NCBI GenBank assembly: GCA_012519705.1
Contig: JAAYPR010000038.1
Span: 62,001-126,000 of the forward strand
Direction: 5' to 3'
DNA from: Campylobacteraceae bacterium
GTDB lineage: Bacteria > Campylobacterota > Campylobacteria > Campylobacterales > Campylobacteraceae
Length of the DNA stretch: 64,000 nt
Shown: positions 48,824 to 58,214 of the stretch, piece by piece
Numbering within the stretch: the first letter of the stretch is position 1
Layout of the letters: every line of letters begins with the position of its first letter
Translations under genes and position numbers: made by a program
Notes under the pieces: generated by a model
Databases searched by the model: none
What the model was told of the DNA's origin: nothing
What the model saw: only the letters and a program-made list of their open reading frames with translations

Positions 48824-50102
48824 AAAGTATCATCCTTCTTGGATTTGTGATGATGACATCTTTGGTTTTTCCAAGGAGTTCTTCACTTCCTTTTACACAA
48901 ACCATAAAGTTTGAAAACGACCTTCCAGCTACCATTCCATTTTCTCTTAGCTCTTCAAAATAGACTTTGTGAGTTTTGCCTTCTTGTGCATTTGTTATCT
49001 CATCTAAAATTTCCGTGTGTCTATCTTGCAAGGTTTTAAGCCGCCTACTTGCTATCTCATCATCTATAAGCTTTAAATTCACAGCCGGCGTTAGTGGTCT
49101 AGGACTAAATTTAAATGAGAAAATTTGCTCAAACCTAACTTGTTCTAACACATCCATTGTGTCTAAAAAGTCCTCTTCGCTCTCAGTTGGGTAAGCAACA
49201 ATTATATCCGTGCTTATCGAAACTCCTTCACATAAAGAGCGAAGTTTTAAAGCTCTATCTAAAAACCACTCTTTTGTATAGCCTCTTCTCATTTCTCTTA
49301 AAACTTTGGTCGAGCCACTCTGTAAAGGCATATGCATAGATTTGCAAACTTTTGGGTTGTTTATAAAAACATCTAGGAATTTATCATCCATATGAAGTGG
49401 GTGTGGACTAGTGAAGCGAATTCTCTCAACTCCGCTAACTTCGCTAACTTTTTCTAGCAAGTCGCTAAAGTCTATTTTTTCATGCGGGCTAGAAAATCTT
49501 TTGCCGTAGTTATTTACATTTTGTCCAAGTAGGAAAATCTCTTTTGCACCGCTGCCCGCTGCTTTTTTAACTTCATCAAGTATTAAGTTTAAAGGGATTG
49601 AAATTTCATCGCCTCTAGTATTTGGCACGATACAATAAGTGCACTTTTTATCACAACCAATACTTATATTTATGTAAGCTTTATAAGGAGAGCTTCTAAA
49701 CTCGCCAAAAGCATACTCACTATCATCGTAGTTGATATCGGTGCTGATGAACTTTGGAGTATTAACGGCATCTATGATTTTGGAGGTATTTCTAGCACCT
49801 AAAACGAAGTCTACATAAGGAGCACGTTTAAAGATTTCATCTCCTAAATGACTTGCTGTGCAGCCTAAAACGCCTATCTTTGCTCCATCTTTTTTAACTT
49901 TTTCAAAGCTTCCTATCTCGCTAAAAAGTTTATGAACTGGCTTTTCTCTAACTGAGCAGGTGTTTATAAGGATAAGGTCGGCATCGGTGATTTCATCTGT
50001 AAGTTGGTAGTTTTGTTTTTGGGTTAGCTCTGCGATGACATGCTCTGAGTCTCTAACATTCATCGCACAGCCTAAGGTTTGGATAAAAAGACGTTTACTC
50101 AA
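48807..50102 (-). CDS. miaB: tRNA-2-methylthio-N6-isopentenyladenosine synthase MiaB
   Basis: Radical-SAM enzyme adding a methylthio group to i6A37 of tRNAs. UPF0004 domain ([43 protein letters not shown]), radical-SAM Cys motif in [20 protein letters not shown] near 150, [18 protein letters not shown] near 265, and a C-terminal TRAM domain. 431 aa. It is the paralogue of rimO in this window; CAMNVRDSE and CIVPNTRG identify it as MiaB. A 4-nt overlap joins it to the HP0268-family gene. Confidence 0.95.
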   Translation of the reverse strand: MSKRLFIQTLGCAMNVRDSEHVIAELTQKQNYQLTDEITDADLILINTCSVREKPVHKLFSEIGSFEKVKKDGAKIGVLGCTASHLGDEIFKRAPYVDFVLGARNTSKIIDAVNTPKFISTDINYDDSEYAFGEFRSSPYKAYINISIGCDKKCTYCIVPNTRGDEISIPLNLILDEVKKAAGSGAKEIFLLGQNVNNYGKRFSSPHEKIDFSDLLEKVSEVSGVERIRFTSPHPLHMDDKFLDVFINNPKVCKSMHMPLQSGSTKVLREMRRGYTKEWFLDRALKLRSLCEGVSISTDIIVAYPTESEEDFLDTMDVLEQVRFEQIFSFKFSPRPLTPAVNLKLIDDEIASRRLKTLQDRHTEILDEITNAQEGKTHKVYFEELRENGMVAGRSFSNFMVCVKGSEELLGKTKDVIITNPRRMILYGKVV

Positions 50103-50341
50103 AGGATATGAACCTCATACATATACTCACTCTCATCAAGTCCGTATTTTACGGTTCTTAAGTAAGCACTCATCTCTTTTTTTTCAAAATACTCTATCAA
50201 AGCTATCAGGTCTTTGTGTGGATTTTCTCTATCAAAGTAGAAAATTTTCTGACCTGCTTTTGCAACTTCTTTCTCAATCTCTTCTAAGCTTATACTTTTA
50301 AGTGCTTTGCTCAGTTCTGTTCTTGCGATTTTTAATTCCAC
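50099..50341 (-). CDS. HP0268-family small protein
   Basis: 80 aa alpha/beta protein with [49 protein letters not shown], the features of the Helicobacter HP0268 family that is found throughout Campylobacterota. HP0268 has been reported as a nuclease with DNA-nicking and RNase activity; whether this holds for Campylobacter is open. It starts the miaB unit, divergent from nusA, as in C. jejuni. Confidence 0.85.
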   Translation of the reverse strand: MELKIARTELSKALKSISLEEIEKEVAKAGQKIFYFDRENPHKDLIALIEYFEKKEMSAYLRTVKYGLDESEYMYEVHIL

Positions 50342-50426
50342 TACCCACTCCTTTGCTTTTTTGAATTTGGTAGTATATCTAATTTAATTTAAAAAATCGT
50401 TTAAACAAAACAAAAGAGTAAATGAG

Positions 50427-50432
50427 TATAAT
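50427..50432 (+). promoter_or_regulatory. -10 element upstream of nusA
   Basis: TATAAT at 50427-50432 in the 148-nt divergent gap between the HP0268-family gene and nusA, giving a 5' leader of about 50 nt. Upstream DNA is A-rich rather than T-rich, and no -35 is evident. GGAAAAT just before the ATG is the ribosome site. Confidence 0.55.
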
Positions 50433-50489
50433 ATATGACTTTCAAATTTAAAATCCCAAAGGTAAATTATTAATGTTAAAAGGAAAATT

Positions 50490-51599
50490 ATGGAAAAAGT
50501 AAATGATATTATAGAATCCATTGCAAATGAGAAAAATCTAGACGTAGAAGATGTAAAAGAAAGAGTTAAAATGGCTTTTGTAGCCACTGCAAAAAGGCTT
50601 TTTGGAGATGAGTATGAGTATGAGGCGGTTTATGATAATAGCTCCAAAACCATAAAACTTTTTCAAAAAAGCACAGTTGTAGCAGATGACTACGTAGCTG
50701 AAGAGGAAGAGCACGTTATAAAAGTCTCAAAAGCAAAAGAACTAAACGAAAATGCTGAAGTTGGAGATGAGTTAAACTTCCAGCTTGATTTAGATAGCTT
50801 TGGAAGAACTGCTTCTGCGACTCTTTCAAAAGAGTTAAGCTACCATATCCAAAAGCTTTTAGAAGAAAAAGTTTTTGAAAAGTACCTAGATAAAGTTGGA
50901 AATTTGGTGTTTGGAAACGTGGTTTATGTAGACCCTGATGATGAGACAACTTACATAGAATTCGATGATTTAAGAGCTTTTATGCCGATGAAAAGCAGGA
51001 TAAAAAACGAGAAATTTAAAGTCGGCGATATAGTAAGAGCTGTCATAAGACGCGTGTTTATAGATAAAAAAAGAGGGATTAGGATTGAAATTTCAAGAAC
51101 GACTCCTAAGTTTTTAGAAGAGATGCTAAAAGCCCAAGTTCCTGAAATAGAAGATGGCAAAATCATCATCAAAGATAGTGCGAGAATTCCCGGCAGAAGA
51201 GCAAAAGTCTCACTTGTAACTCTCTCTCCAAACATCGACCCAATCGGTGCAACAGTTGGGATAAAAGGTGTGAGAATCAACGCTGTAAGTGAAGAACTAA
51301 AAGGTGAAAATATAGATGTTATAGAGTACTCACCTCAGCCTGAAATTTACATCTCAAGAGCGATGGCTCCAGCGATAATCTCATCTGTTAAAATAGATGG
51401 TGAAAAAGCTATTGTGAGTCTAAATAGCGACCAAAAAAGTAAAGCTATCGGAAAAGATGGGATTAATATCCGCCTTGCTTCGATGCTAACAGGCTATGAA
51501 ATAGAGCTTCTCGAGCTAGAAAAAGATGAAAACACTCCTACAACTTCAAGTAGTGGGGATGTGGTGAAAGATTTAAAATCTCTATTTGGAGATTTATAA
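50490..51599 (+). CDS. nusA: Transcription termination/antitermination protein NusA
   Basis: Binds RNA polymerase and nascent RNA. 369 aa: N-terminal RNAP-binding domain (IIESIANEKNLDVEDVKERVKMAFVATAKR), S1 domain near 130-195 (VFGNVVYVDPDDETTYIEF), then two KH domains with PGRRAKVSLVTLSPNIDPIGATVGIKGVRI and AIGKDGINIRLASMLTGYEIELLE. The short acidic C-terminus lacks the E. coli acidic repeats. Plus strand, alone. Confidence 0.96.
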   Translation: MEKVNDIIESIANEKNLDVEDVKERVKMAFVATAKRLFGDEYEYEAVYDNSSKTIKLFQKSTVVADDYVAEEEEHVIKVSKAKELNENAEVGDELNFQLDLDSFGRTASATLSKELSYHIQKLLEEKVFEKYLDKVGNLVFGNVVYVDPDDETTYIEFDDLRAFMPMKSRIKNEKFKVGDIVRAVIRRVFIDKKRGIRIEISRTTPKFLEEMLKAQVPEIEDGKIIIKDSARIPGRRAKVSLVTLSPNIDPIGATVGIKGVRINAVSEELKGENIDVIEYSPQPEIYISRAMAPAIISSVKIDGEKAIVSLNSDQKSKAIGKDGINIRLASMLTGYEIELLELEKDENTPTTSSSGDVVKDLKSLFGDL

Positions 51600-51609
51600 G
51601 TTTTAAGAC

Positions 51610-51631
51610 AAGCCTGTTTAAAAACGGGCTT
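51610..51631. terminator. Hairpin between convergent nusA and dnaX
   Basis: AAGCCTGTTT and AAACGGGCTT form a stem of up to 10 bp with one G-U pair, closing over a few A residues in a 33-nt gap between convergent genes. U-tracts on either side are short, so it would be a weak bidirectional terminator. Confidence 0.5.
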
Positions 51632-51632
51632 A

Positions 51633-53354
51633 TTACTGTGGGTTTTCATCTATGACTTTAGGCTCGCCAAAGAGCCTTTTTAACTCTTTAAAACTTCTCT
51701 CTTCTTCACTCTCTTTAGCAGTAGCCATACCTCTTAACTCTTCAAACATCTGCTTTCGTTTTTCTTCTAAGCTTGTGTATTTATCAGCTTCTAAATTTGC
51801 TAAATTTGATGGGTTTGTTAAATTTAGAAATTTGTTTTCTGACTGTAGAGTTTCTTGTGGAGCTTCTTTTTTGAGGCTGACTTTGGCTTCTAGCTCTTCT
51901 ACTCTATTTTGAAAAGATTCTTGTTTTGCAGGCTCTTCTTGTTGTTTTATCTCTTGTTTCTCTTCTTTGGCTGGCTCTTCTTTTGCAGATTTTTGGGGCT
52001 GGGAAATTTTAATCTTTGTTTCGCGATTAATTGTATTTCTTAATACATCCATTATCGCTCTTGAAGATTTTCTTAAAATTTCTCTATTTTTACCCTCAGC
52101 ATGAGAGATAACAAAAAGAGTGTTATCTTTAAACTCTACATACTCAACACTTTCTTTAAAACACTCGCCTAAATCATAGTCTCTATCGTAAAGGTTATCT
52201 AGATATTTATCATAAACACTTAGTTCTTTTTTAGGCTGAGCTACTTTAGGCTCTATTTTTTGCTCTAAATTTGGCTCTGTTTTTTCTGAAAAAGTCTCGG
52301 TTTTTTTAGTAGTTTCAGCCCTTATAACTTCATCTATGCTTTTTAAGTTCAAAGCCTCCATTAGTAAAAACAGAGTCATCGCCATGGTAAATGAGTTATC
52401 ACTTCCCATATTTAACATACCTTTTGCTTCGCTTAAAATCCTAAAAAATCTTTCGTACATAAGGATACTAAACTTAGGGTCTCTATTTAAAAACTTCTCT
52501 TTTAAGTTTGCGATTAACTGGTCTATGGTAGTCTCTACGTCGTGATTTTCAAGCTCTTCTATCAAATCAATTATCGCGTCTCTATCTTGCTTCACAACTA
52601 AGTTTAAAATTTCATCTATTTTAGCAGGGTCTAAAAGTCCTAGCATTGAAGCAACGAGGCTTGCTTTTAAGTCTCCGTTTGTATAGCTTATGCTTTGATC
52701 TAATAAGGTTATACTATCTCTAAGCGAACCCTCGCCCATCCTAGAGATGATTTCTAAAGACTCGTACTCATAAGTGATATTTTCCTTATTTAGAATATTT
52801 GCTAGGTGGTTTATGACTAGGTTTCTAGCAATTGGTTTAAATCTAAAGTGTTGAGTTCGTGAAAGAATCGTGGCTGGGAGTTTTAACGGGTCTGTTGTAG
52901 CAAGGATAAATTTAACATATTCAAGTGGCTCTTCTAGGGTCTTTAAAAAAGCGTTTGACGCCTCTTTTGTGAGCATATGAACTTCGTCAATGATAAAAAT
53001 TTTATATCTTGACATGGCTGGATAAGTCTTGGTTCGCTCAATCAGCTCTCTTATATCGTCAATCCTTCGCCTACTTGCCGCGTCCATCTCGATGATATCT
53101 AGATGAGTGCCCTCATTTGCCATTTTACAACTTGGGCAAACTTCACACGGAGTGCTTGTTGGTCCGTTTTCACAAAGCAGGGCTTTTGCAAAAATCCTTG
53201 CACTACTTGTCTTTCCGCTTCCTCTAAGTCCGCTAAAAAGATAAGCATGCCCTACTCTTTTCATATCAAGGGCGTGAGAAAGGCTCGTTGAGACGCTCTC
53301 TTGCCCGATTAGTTCGCTAAAGTTTTTTGGTCTATATTTAAGCGATAAAACCAT
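51633..53354 (-). CDS. dnaX: DNA polymerase III subunits gamma/tau
   Basis: Clamp-loader ATPase. 573 aa: AAA+ domain with LFSGLRGSGKTSSARIFAKAL near 40, zinc-binding CENGPTSTPCEVCPSCKM, Walker B IFIIDEVHML near 115, and SRTQHFRFKPI with the sensor Arg near 165. The collar domain follows to about 360. Then comes a Glu/Lys/Gln-rich linker (SAKEEPAKEEKQEIKQQEEPAKQE) and a short C-terminal part. I looked for an E. coli-like A-AAA-AAG slippery site with hairpin and saw no convincing one, so a single tau-like product is expected. 2 nt after rho. Confidence 0.95.
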   Translation of the reverse strand: MVLSLKYRPKNFSELIGQESVSTSLSHALDMKRVGHAYLFSGLRGSGKTSSARIFAKALLCENGPTSTPCEVCPSCKMANEGTHLDIIEMDAASRRRIDDIRELIERTKTYPAMSRYKIFIIDEVHMLTKEASNAFLKTLEEPLEYVKFILATTDPLKLPATILSRTQHFRFKPIARNLVINHLANILNKENITYEYESLEIISRMGEGSLRDSITLLDQSISYTNGDLKASLVASMLGLLDPAKIDEILNLVVKQDRDAIIDLIEELENHDVETTIDQLIANLKEKFLNRDPKFSILMYERFFRILSEAKGMLNMGSDNSFTMAMTLFLLMEALNLKSIDEVIRAETTKKTETFSEKTEPNLEQKIEPKVAQPKKELSVYDKYLDNLYDRDYDLGECFKESVEYVEFKDNTLFVISHAEGKNREILRKSSRAIMDVLRNTINRETKIKISQPQKSAKEEPAKEEKQEIKQQEEPAKQESFQNRVEELEAKVSLKKEAPQETLQSENKFLNLTNPSNLANLEADKYTSLEEKRKQMFEELRGMATAKESEEERSFKELKRLFGEPKVIDENPQ

Positions 53355-53356
53355 CT

Positions 53357-54652
53357 CTACTCATTCATATTTGCTAGAAGCTCTTCGTTATCTTTGGTTT
53401 TTAGCATTTTTGAGTAGAGGAATTTAAGTGCTTCAATGTCGCTATCCATAGTTGCGATGGCTGAGCGAAGTGCCCAAACTTTTTGGAGCATATCAGGAGC
53501 TTGAAGAAGCTCTTCTTTTCTTGTGCTACTTTTTAGAATATTGATAGCTGGGTAAATTCTTCTTTCGCTTATATCTCTATCAAGAAGAATTTCGCTATTT
53601 CCTGTTCCTTTAAACTCTTCAAAAATTACTTCATCCATCTTTGAGCCTGTATCAATCAGTGCTGTTGCGATGATAGTTAAGCTTCCGCCCTCTTCTATAT
53701 TTCTAGCTGCACCAAAGAAACGTTTTGGTTTATGAAGTGCGTTTGCATCCACACCACCACTTAGAACCTTACCACTGCTTGGGGTAACTGTGTTATAAGC
53801 TCTTGCAAGTCTTGTGATGCTATCAAGAAGTATTACAACATCTTTTTTCATCTCAACTGATCTTTTTGCTTTTTCTATAACTAGCTCAGAGACTCTAACG
53901 TGATTTATAGCTGGCTCATCAAAGGTTGAGCTAAATACCTCACCTTTTACAGAACGCTGCATATCTGTAACCTCTTCAGGTCTTTCATCAACTAGTAAAA
54001 CTAAAAGTTCAACTTCAGGGTGGTTCCTTGCGATGCCGTGAGCAAGCTCTTTCATAAGCTCTGTTTTACCGCTTTTTGGAGGTGCAACGATTAAAGCTCT
54101 TTGTCCTTTTCCAATAGGAGTAAAGATATCAAGAACTCTTCCTGTTAACTTCATCGGGTCATATTCTAATTTTAATTGTTTAGTTGGAAAAAGTGGAGTT
54201 AAGTTGTCAAAAAGCGGTCTTTTTCTTGACTCTTCTATGGTTTTGTAGTTAATCGCCTCTATTTTTAAAAGTGCGTAATATTTCTCTTGGTCTTTTGGCT
54301 CTCTAACTTGACCTGTTACGATGTCGCCAACGCGAAGTGCAAATTTGCGAATTTGAGACAAGCTCACATAAGCGTCATTTACGCTGTCGCTTAAATTTGA
54401 GTCAATCCCTCTTAAAAACCCATATCCATCATTTGTAATCTCTAAAATACCTGTAAAAAGTATAAATCCGCCCTGTTTTGTTTGGGTTTTAAGTATTTCA
54501 AAAACTAACTCTTGCCTTCTAAGCTCTGTTGGGTTTTCAACTCCCATCTCAGTAGCTAAGGCAACTAAAGAGTCTATATCCATAGCTCTTAAATCTTCTA
54601 TTTTATGTCCATCAACTGGAATATGTGTTCTTTTTTTATTGTTGTTTTCCAT
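53357..54652 (-). CDS. rho: Transcription termination factor Rho
   Basis: Hexameric RNA helicase. 431 aa: N-terminal helical domain ([33 protein letters not shown]), RNA-binding cold-shock-like domain with [16 protein letters not shown] near 60, P-loop [21 protein letters not shown] near 185, Walker [17 protein letters not shown] near 270, Q-loop and R-loop following. The KSGKT replaces the more common KAGKT. The minus-strand leader has TATAAA candidates 15-30 nt before the ATG. Confidence 0.97.
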   Translation of the reverse strand: MENNNKKRTHIPVDGHKIEDLRAMDIDSLVALATEMGVENPTELRRQELVFEILKTQTKQGGFILFTGILEITNDGYGFLRGIDSNLSDSVNDAYVSLSQIRKFALRVGDIVTGQVREPKDQEKYYALLKIEAINYKTIEESRKRPLFDNLTPLFPTKQLKLEYDPMKLTGRVLDIFTPIGKGQRALIVAPPKSGKTELMKELAHGIARNHPEVELLVLLVDERPEEVTDMQRSVKGEVFSSTFDEPAINHVRVSELVIEKAKRSVEMKKDVVILLDSITRLARAYNTVTPSSGKVLSGGVDANALHKPKRFFGAARNIEEGGSLTIIATALIDTGSKMDEVIFEEFKGTGNSEILLDRDISERRIYPAINILKSSTRKEELLQAPDMLQKVWALRSAIATMDSDIEALKFLYSKMLKTKDNEELLANMNE

Positions 54653-54755
54653 CTAACCTCTTTTATAATTTATAGAAATAGTTCATGTAGTTTTAATCGC
54701 ATAATTAAAAGTTGTTACGATAATTTTAGTAAAATTTAACTTAACTTATCTTTAA

Positions 54756-55052
54756 TCAAAGCCCCAAATAAAATATGGTAGCTAGACTTAAAGAAAACAA
54801 AATTCTCATTTTCAAATCTATCTTAATGTTACTTTTTAGCATTATTTGTAGCTCTTCGCTAATTTCATTTTTGGATATTTTGGTGGCGATGTAAACTTTA
54901 TATATAGCATCTATGATGTATAAAAAATAGAGTGATATAATTATAAAGCTTTGTAAATTTAAAGCAAAAATACAAAAAGAGAGATATATAAAATTAAACT
55001 GAGTAAAAAGAAAAAGGATAGGCGTCTCGCTCCATCTTCTTACGTAACCCAT
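54756..55052 (-). CDS. Hypothetical membrane protein, start uncertain
   Basis: 98 codons from the first ATG, with three to four hydrophobic segments (ILFLFTQFNFIYLSFCIFAL, SFIIISLYFLYIIDAIYKVYIA, MRILFSLSLATIFYLGL). The frame stays open upstream for about 28 more codons to a stop near 55137, and that part also encodes a hydrophobic helix (LNLAILFFIFECFDIAL). It contains no in-frame ATG, GTG or TTG, although AAGGA lies at its beginning. Either translation starts at the internal ATG or at a rare ATA/ATT codon. No family recognised. Confidence 0.5.
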   Translation of the reverse strand: MGYVRRWSETPILFLFTQFNFIYLSFCIFALNLQSFIIISLYFLYIIDAIYKVYIATKISKNEISEELQIMLKSNIKIDLKMRILFSLSLATIFYLGL

Positions 55053-55150
55053 AAGAAGCTCGTTAAAACTCTCGCTTCTATTGAGAGCGATATCAAAACA
55101 TTCAAAAATAAAAAATAAAATTGCTAAATTTAGTATAAAATGTCCTTATG

Positions 55151-55184
55151 CAGAAAAGAAAGGGGGAGGTCATAAATGACCTCC
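55151..55184 (-). terminator. Intrinsic terminator of the cytochrome c553 gene
   Basis: Perfect 8-bp hairpin GGAGGTCA / TGACCTCC with a 4-nt loop (55165-55184), followed on the minus strand by CCCTTTCTTTTC. It begins 6 nt after the stop of the cytochrome gene. Confidence 0.85.
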
Positions 55185-55190
55185 TGAGTA

Positions 55191-55511
55191 TTATTTTAGA
55201 GTTTGAATGTAGTCTACTACAGCTTTCATATCTTCTTCAGTTAGTGATGCCATTTGACCTTTCATAACAGCACCCATATTGAATAAGCCTTTTCCACCCT
55301 CACCCATTTCACCAGCTTTATATTTGATCATATTTTCAACCATTTCTTCTGGATCAAGAGTGTTTAGAGCTGGAATTTTGTTAAGATATACTTTTTCAGC
55401 TTTTGCACCGTGACATGCTATACATTTTTTATAAACTGTTGCACCGTCTGATGCAAGTACACTACTACTAAGTAAACCTAAAGCTACTACGCCCAATGCT
55501 AATTTTTTCAT
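55191..55511 (-). CDS. Cytochrome c553-type periplasmic monohaem cytochrome
   Basis: 106 aa with a cleavable signal peptide (LALGVVALGLLSSSVLA) and one haem site CIACHG near residue 33. The distal Met is probably in NMGAVMKGQMASL near 80-90, with the C-terminal helix LTEEDMKAVVDYIQTL. It carries electrons between the bc1 complex and terminal oxidases or peroxidases. AAGGAG lies 6 nt before the ATG. Monocistronic, with its own terminator. Confidence 0.93.
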   Translation of the reverse strand: MKKLALGVVALGLLSSSVLASDGATVYKKCIACHGAKAEKVYLNKIPALNTLDPEEMVENMIKYKAGEMGEGGKGLFNMGAVMKGQMASLTEEDMKAVVDYIQTLK

Positions 55512-55529
55512 ACAATCTCCTTAAATTTA

Positions 55530-55545
55530 CCAAACATCTGTTTGG
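55530..55545. promoter_or_regulatory. Palindrome in the cytochrome c553 leader
   Basis: CCAAACATCTGTTTGG: perfect 7-bp arms around a 2-nt centre, 19 nt upstream of the start codon and just before AAGGAG on the transcript. It could be an operator downstream of the promoter. As an RNA hairpin it would have almost no loop. A TATAGC/TATAAT-type -10 lies further upstream on the minus strand. Confidence 0.35.
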
Positions 55546-55621
55546 CTATAGAAAATACACTTCAAATTCATTGCTAGCAACTCTCTTGCTAACTCTAAAT
55601 TTTAGAAGTAAAATATTATAA

Positions 55622-55658
55622 GCTTATTTTATTAACTCAAATTTAATAAAATATAAGC
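55622..55658 (-). terminator. Possible AT-rich terminator after accA
   Basis: GCTTAT-TTTTATT and AATAAAAT-ATAAGC arms form an AT-rich stem-loop (one 2-nt bulge), followed on the minus strand by TTATAATATTTT. It is about 30 nt past the accA stop. Weak stem, but the only terminator-like structure in this gap. Confidence 0.4.
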
Positions 55659-55686
55659 GAAAATAAAACTCAAGAGATATTTTTTA

Positions 55687-56625
55687 TTATCTCTCTTTAA
55701 ATGCACCTACGCTTAAGATTTTATCCATTCTTTTTTCTAAAAGCTCGTCAGTGCTTAATTTTTCAAGCTTGTTAAGCTCTCTTAAAAAATACTCACCAAC
55801 CTCTTTTATAGCACTCTCTTTATCTCTATGAGCCCCCATAGCAGGCTCAGCTATAACATCATCTATAAGATTATGCTCTTTTAACTCACTTGCTGTAATT
55901 TTCATAGCTTTTGTTGCTAGCTCGCTTTTTTCTGGATCATTCCAAAGAATTGCCGCACAGCCTTCAGGTGAAATTACAGAAAACACTGAGTTTTGCATCA
56001 TAGCAAGTTTATCAGCTACACCGATAGCCAAAGCTCCACCACTTCCACCTTCTCCTATAACAACAGAGATGATAGGAGTTTTTAGCGTGCTAAGCTCGTA
56101 TAGGTTTCTAGCTATTGCTTCACCTTGACCTCTCTCTTCTGCTTCAAGTCCAGGATAAGCACCAGGAGTGTCTATTAAAAACAGAATCGGAAGATTAAAC
56201 TTCTCAGCTAGTTTTGCAACACGAAGTGCTTTTCTATATCCTTCAGGGTTTGGCATACCAAAATTTCTTTTAATTTTATTTTTGGTACCCCTTCCTTTTT
56301 CTTCACCTATAACAACAACCTTTTTGTCAGCTATATATCCTATATAGCATACTATTGCTGGGTCGTCTTTAAAAGCTCTGTCGCCGTGAATTTCATAGCC
56401 ATCTTGCAGTAAAAGCTTGATGTAATCTAAGCTATATGGGCGATCTGGATGGCGAGCAAGCTGAAGTCTTTGGTATTCTGAAAGGTTTTTATAAGTTTTA
56501 GAAACCTCACGTTCTAGACTCTTTTCTAGAATTTCAACAGCATCCTCATCACCTCTGATTTTAGCACTAGAAATTTCTTCATCAATCTGCTTAATCCCCT
56601 TTTCAAAATCCAAATAATTCGCCAT
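55687..56625 (-). CDS. accA: Acetyl-CoA carboxylase carboxyltransferase subunit alpha
   Basis: With AccD moves the carboxyl group from biotin to acetyl-CoA, forming malonyl-CoA. 312 aa: [66 protein letters not shown], and the CoA site [43 protein letters not shown] use ATG 56625, the family start, 1 nt after the fabF stop. The ORF track's longer start reads 17 codons inside fabF. accD and accB/C are not in the window. Confidence 0.95.
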   Translation of the reverse strand: MANYLDFEKGIKQIDEEISSAKIRGDEDAVEILEKSLEREVSKTYKNLSEYQRLQLARHPDRPYSLDYIKLLLQDGYEIHGDRAFKDDPAIVCYIGYIADKKVVVIGEEKGRGTKNKIKRNFGMPNPEGYRKALRVAKLAEKFNLPILFLIDTPGAYPGLEAEERGQGEAIARNLYELSTLKTPIISVVIGEGGSGGALAIGVADKLAMMQNSVFSVISPEGCAAILWNDPEKSELATKAMKITASELKEHNLIDDVIAEPAMGAHRDKESAIKEVGEYFLRELNKLEKLSTDELLEKRMDKILSVGAFKER

Positions 56626-56626
56626 T

Positions 56627-57844
56627 TTAATCCATCCTTCCAAAAATAATAGAGCCGTTAGTTCCACCAAAGCCAAATGAGTTGCTCATAACCACATTTA
56701 AGTCAGCTTTTCTAGCTACATTTGGAACGTAATCTAAATCACAATCCTCATCTTTTTCTATCTGGTTAATTGTAGGTGGAATTATACCTTGCTGCATCGC
56801 CATTAGAGAAATAACCGCCTCCATAACACCAGCAGCACCTAAACAGTGTCCAACTTGACCCTTAGTAGAGCTAACTGGAGGAACATTGTCTTTTCCAAAA
56901 AGCTCTTTTAGGGCGGCAGTTTCATTTTTATCATTTATGGCAGTTGATGTTCCGTGAGCGTTGATATAGTCAACCTTTGGTTTGCCTGCCATTTTGTAAG
57001 CTTTTGTCATAGCACGAAGTGGGCCGTCAAGAGTTGGGGAAGTTATGTGGTAAGCATCACCACTTTCACCAAAACCTAAAATTTCAGCATAAATTGTAGC
57101 TCCTCTAGCTTTAGCGTCTTCATACTCTTCTAAAACTAAAGCAGCAGCTCCCTCACCCATAACAAAACCATTTCTTCCCTTGTCAAAAGGTCTTGAAGCA
57201 GTTTTTGGGTCATCGTTTCTATCAGATAGTGCCTTCATAGCAGCAAACCCACCAACGCCTATAGTGCATATCGTTGACTCAGCTCCTACAACCAGCATCT
57301 TTTTAGCTGAACCTACCATGATGGTCTTAGCAGCTTCAGAAATAGCGTGAGTTGAAGCTGCACATGCTGTAACGCTAGATAAATTTGGTCCTTTAAGCCC
57401 GTGAGCTATAGAAACCATTCCACCAAGCATATTAACTAAAGCTGATGGTATGAAAAAAGGTGATATTCTTCTAGGTCCTTTTTGGATAGCGGTAGTTACA
57501 TTCTTCTCAATATTTGGAAGTCCGCCTATACCTGAAGCCGAGCTAACGCCAAATTCATCAGCATCAAATTCGCTTAAATTTGCATCGCTCATCGCCTCAG
57601 CAGCAGCCTTTAGTCCAAGCTGGATAAATCTATCCATCTTTTTTACTTCTTTTCCATCCTCAACAACGCTCAGCGGATCAAAACCTTTAATCTCAGCCGC
57701 TATTTGAACTGTAAGATCACTTGCATCAAAAGATGATATGGTGTCAACACCAGTTTGACCTTCGCAAATAGCTTTAAAAGAGCTATCTTTGTCAAGCCCA
57801 AGGGAATTTATCATCCCTATACCTGTTACTACGACTCTTTTCAA
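56627..57844 (-). CDS. fabF: 3-oxoacyl-ACP synthase II FabF
   Basis: Elongating ketosynthase. 405 aa with catalytic Cys in [11 protein letters not shown] near 162, His in [12 protein letters not shown] near 297, Lys/His in [18 protein letters not shown] near 327-333, and C-terminal [14 protein letters not shown] start 6 nt after AAGGAG. Order fabG-acpP-fabF-accA puts elongation and malonyl-CoA supply in one unit. Confidence 0.96.
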   Translation of the reverse strand: MKRVVVTGIGMINSLGLDKDSSFKAICEGQTGVDTISSFDASDLTVQIAAEIKGFDPLSVVEDGKEVKKMDRFIQLGLKAAAEAMSDANLSEFDADEFGVSSASGIGGLPNIEKNVTTAIQKGPRRISPFFIPSALVNMLGGMVSIAHGLKGPNLSSVTACAASTHAISEAAKTIMVGSAKKMLVVGAESTICTIGVGGFAAMKALSDRNDDPKTASRPFDKGRNGFVMGEGAAALVLEEYEDAKARGATIYAEILGFGESGDAYHITSPTLDGPLRAMTKAYKMAGKPKVDYINAHGTSTAINDKNETAALKELFGKDNVPPVSSTKGQVGHCLGAAGVMEAVISLMAMQQGIIPPTINQIEKDEDCDLDYVPNVARKADLNVVMSNSFGFGGTNGSIIFGRMD

Positions 57845-57870
57845 AACATCTCCTTGTAACTATAGAAAGG

Positions 57871-58098
57871 TTAAAGTTTTTCTATATAACTAACAACATC
57901 ACCTATACTAAGTAGTTTTTCTGCATCAGCATCTGGAATTTCAACTTCAAATTTCTCTTCTAGAGCCATTACAAGCTCAACAACGTCTAGACTATCTGCA
58001 CCTAAATCTTCAATAATCTTTGATTCCATTTTAACTGCGTCAGCCTCAACACTTAGTTGCTCAACTACTACGTCCCTTACATCTTCAAAAATTGCCAT
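57871..58098 (-). CDS. acpP: Acyl carrier protein
   Basis: 75-aa four-helix carrier. The phosphopantetheine Ser is in [19 protein letters not shown] at residue 36. Acidic pI as usual. AAGGAG precedes the ATG. A 26-nt gap separates it from fabF. Confidence 0.97.
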   Translation of the reverse strand: MAIFEDVRDVVVEQLSVEADAVKMESKIIEDLGADSLDVVELVMALEEKFEVEIPDADAEKLLSIGDVVSYIEKL

Positions 58099-58172
58099 TT
58101 TAGCACTCCTTAATAAAAAATTTCTGTATTCTACAATATTTAAGCTTTTGTTTAAGTTAAAAGCATTTTGTA

Positions 58173-58178
58173 ATTATA
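58173..58178 (-). promoter_or_regulatory. -10 element upstream of acpP
   Basis: TATGATATAATTAC on the minus strand contains TATAAT (+ strand 58173-58178) 75 nt before acpP, in the 116-nt gap after fabG. A second candidate, TAGAAT (58128-58133), is closer. An own promoter would let the very abundant ACP be made above fabG levels. Confidence 0.5.
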
Positions 58179-58214
58179 TCATAATTTTAGCTTTATTTAA
58201 ACAAAAATCTTAGC

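Noticed and set aside
51633-53354. Programmed -1 frameshift in dnaX giving a separate gamma subunit
   Set aside because: A-rich stretches occur, but I saw no A-AAA-AAG heptamer followed by a convincing hairpin at the expected position.
55512-55686. tRNA or small RNA gene in the gap upstream of cytochrome c553
   Set aside because: No cloverleaf or CCA end; the gap is explained by an AT-rich hairpin, a short palindrome and a leader.
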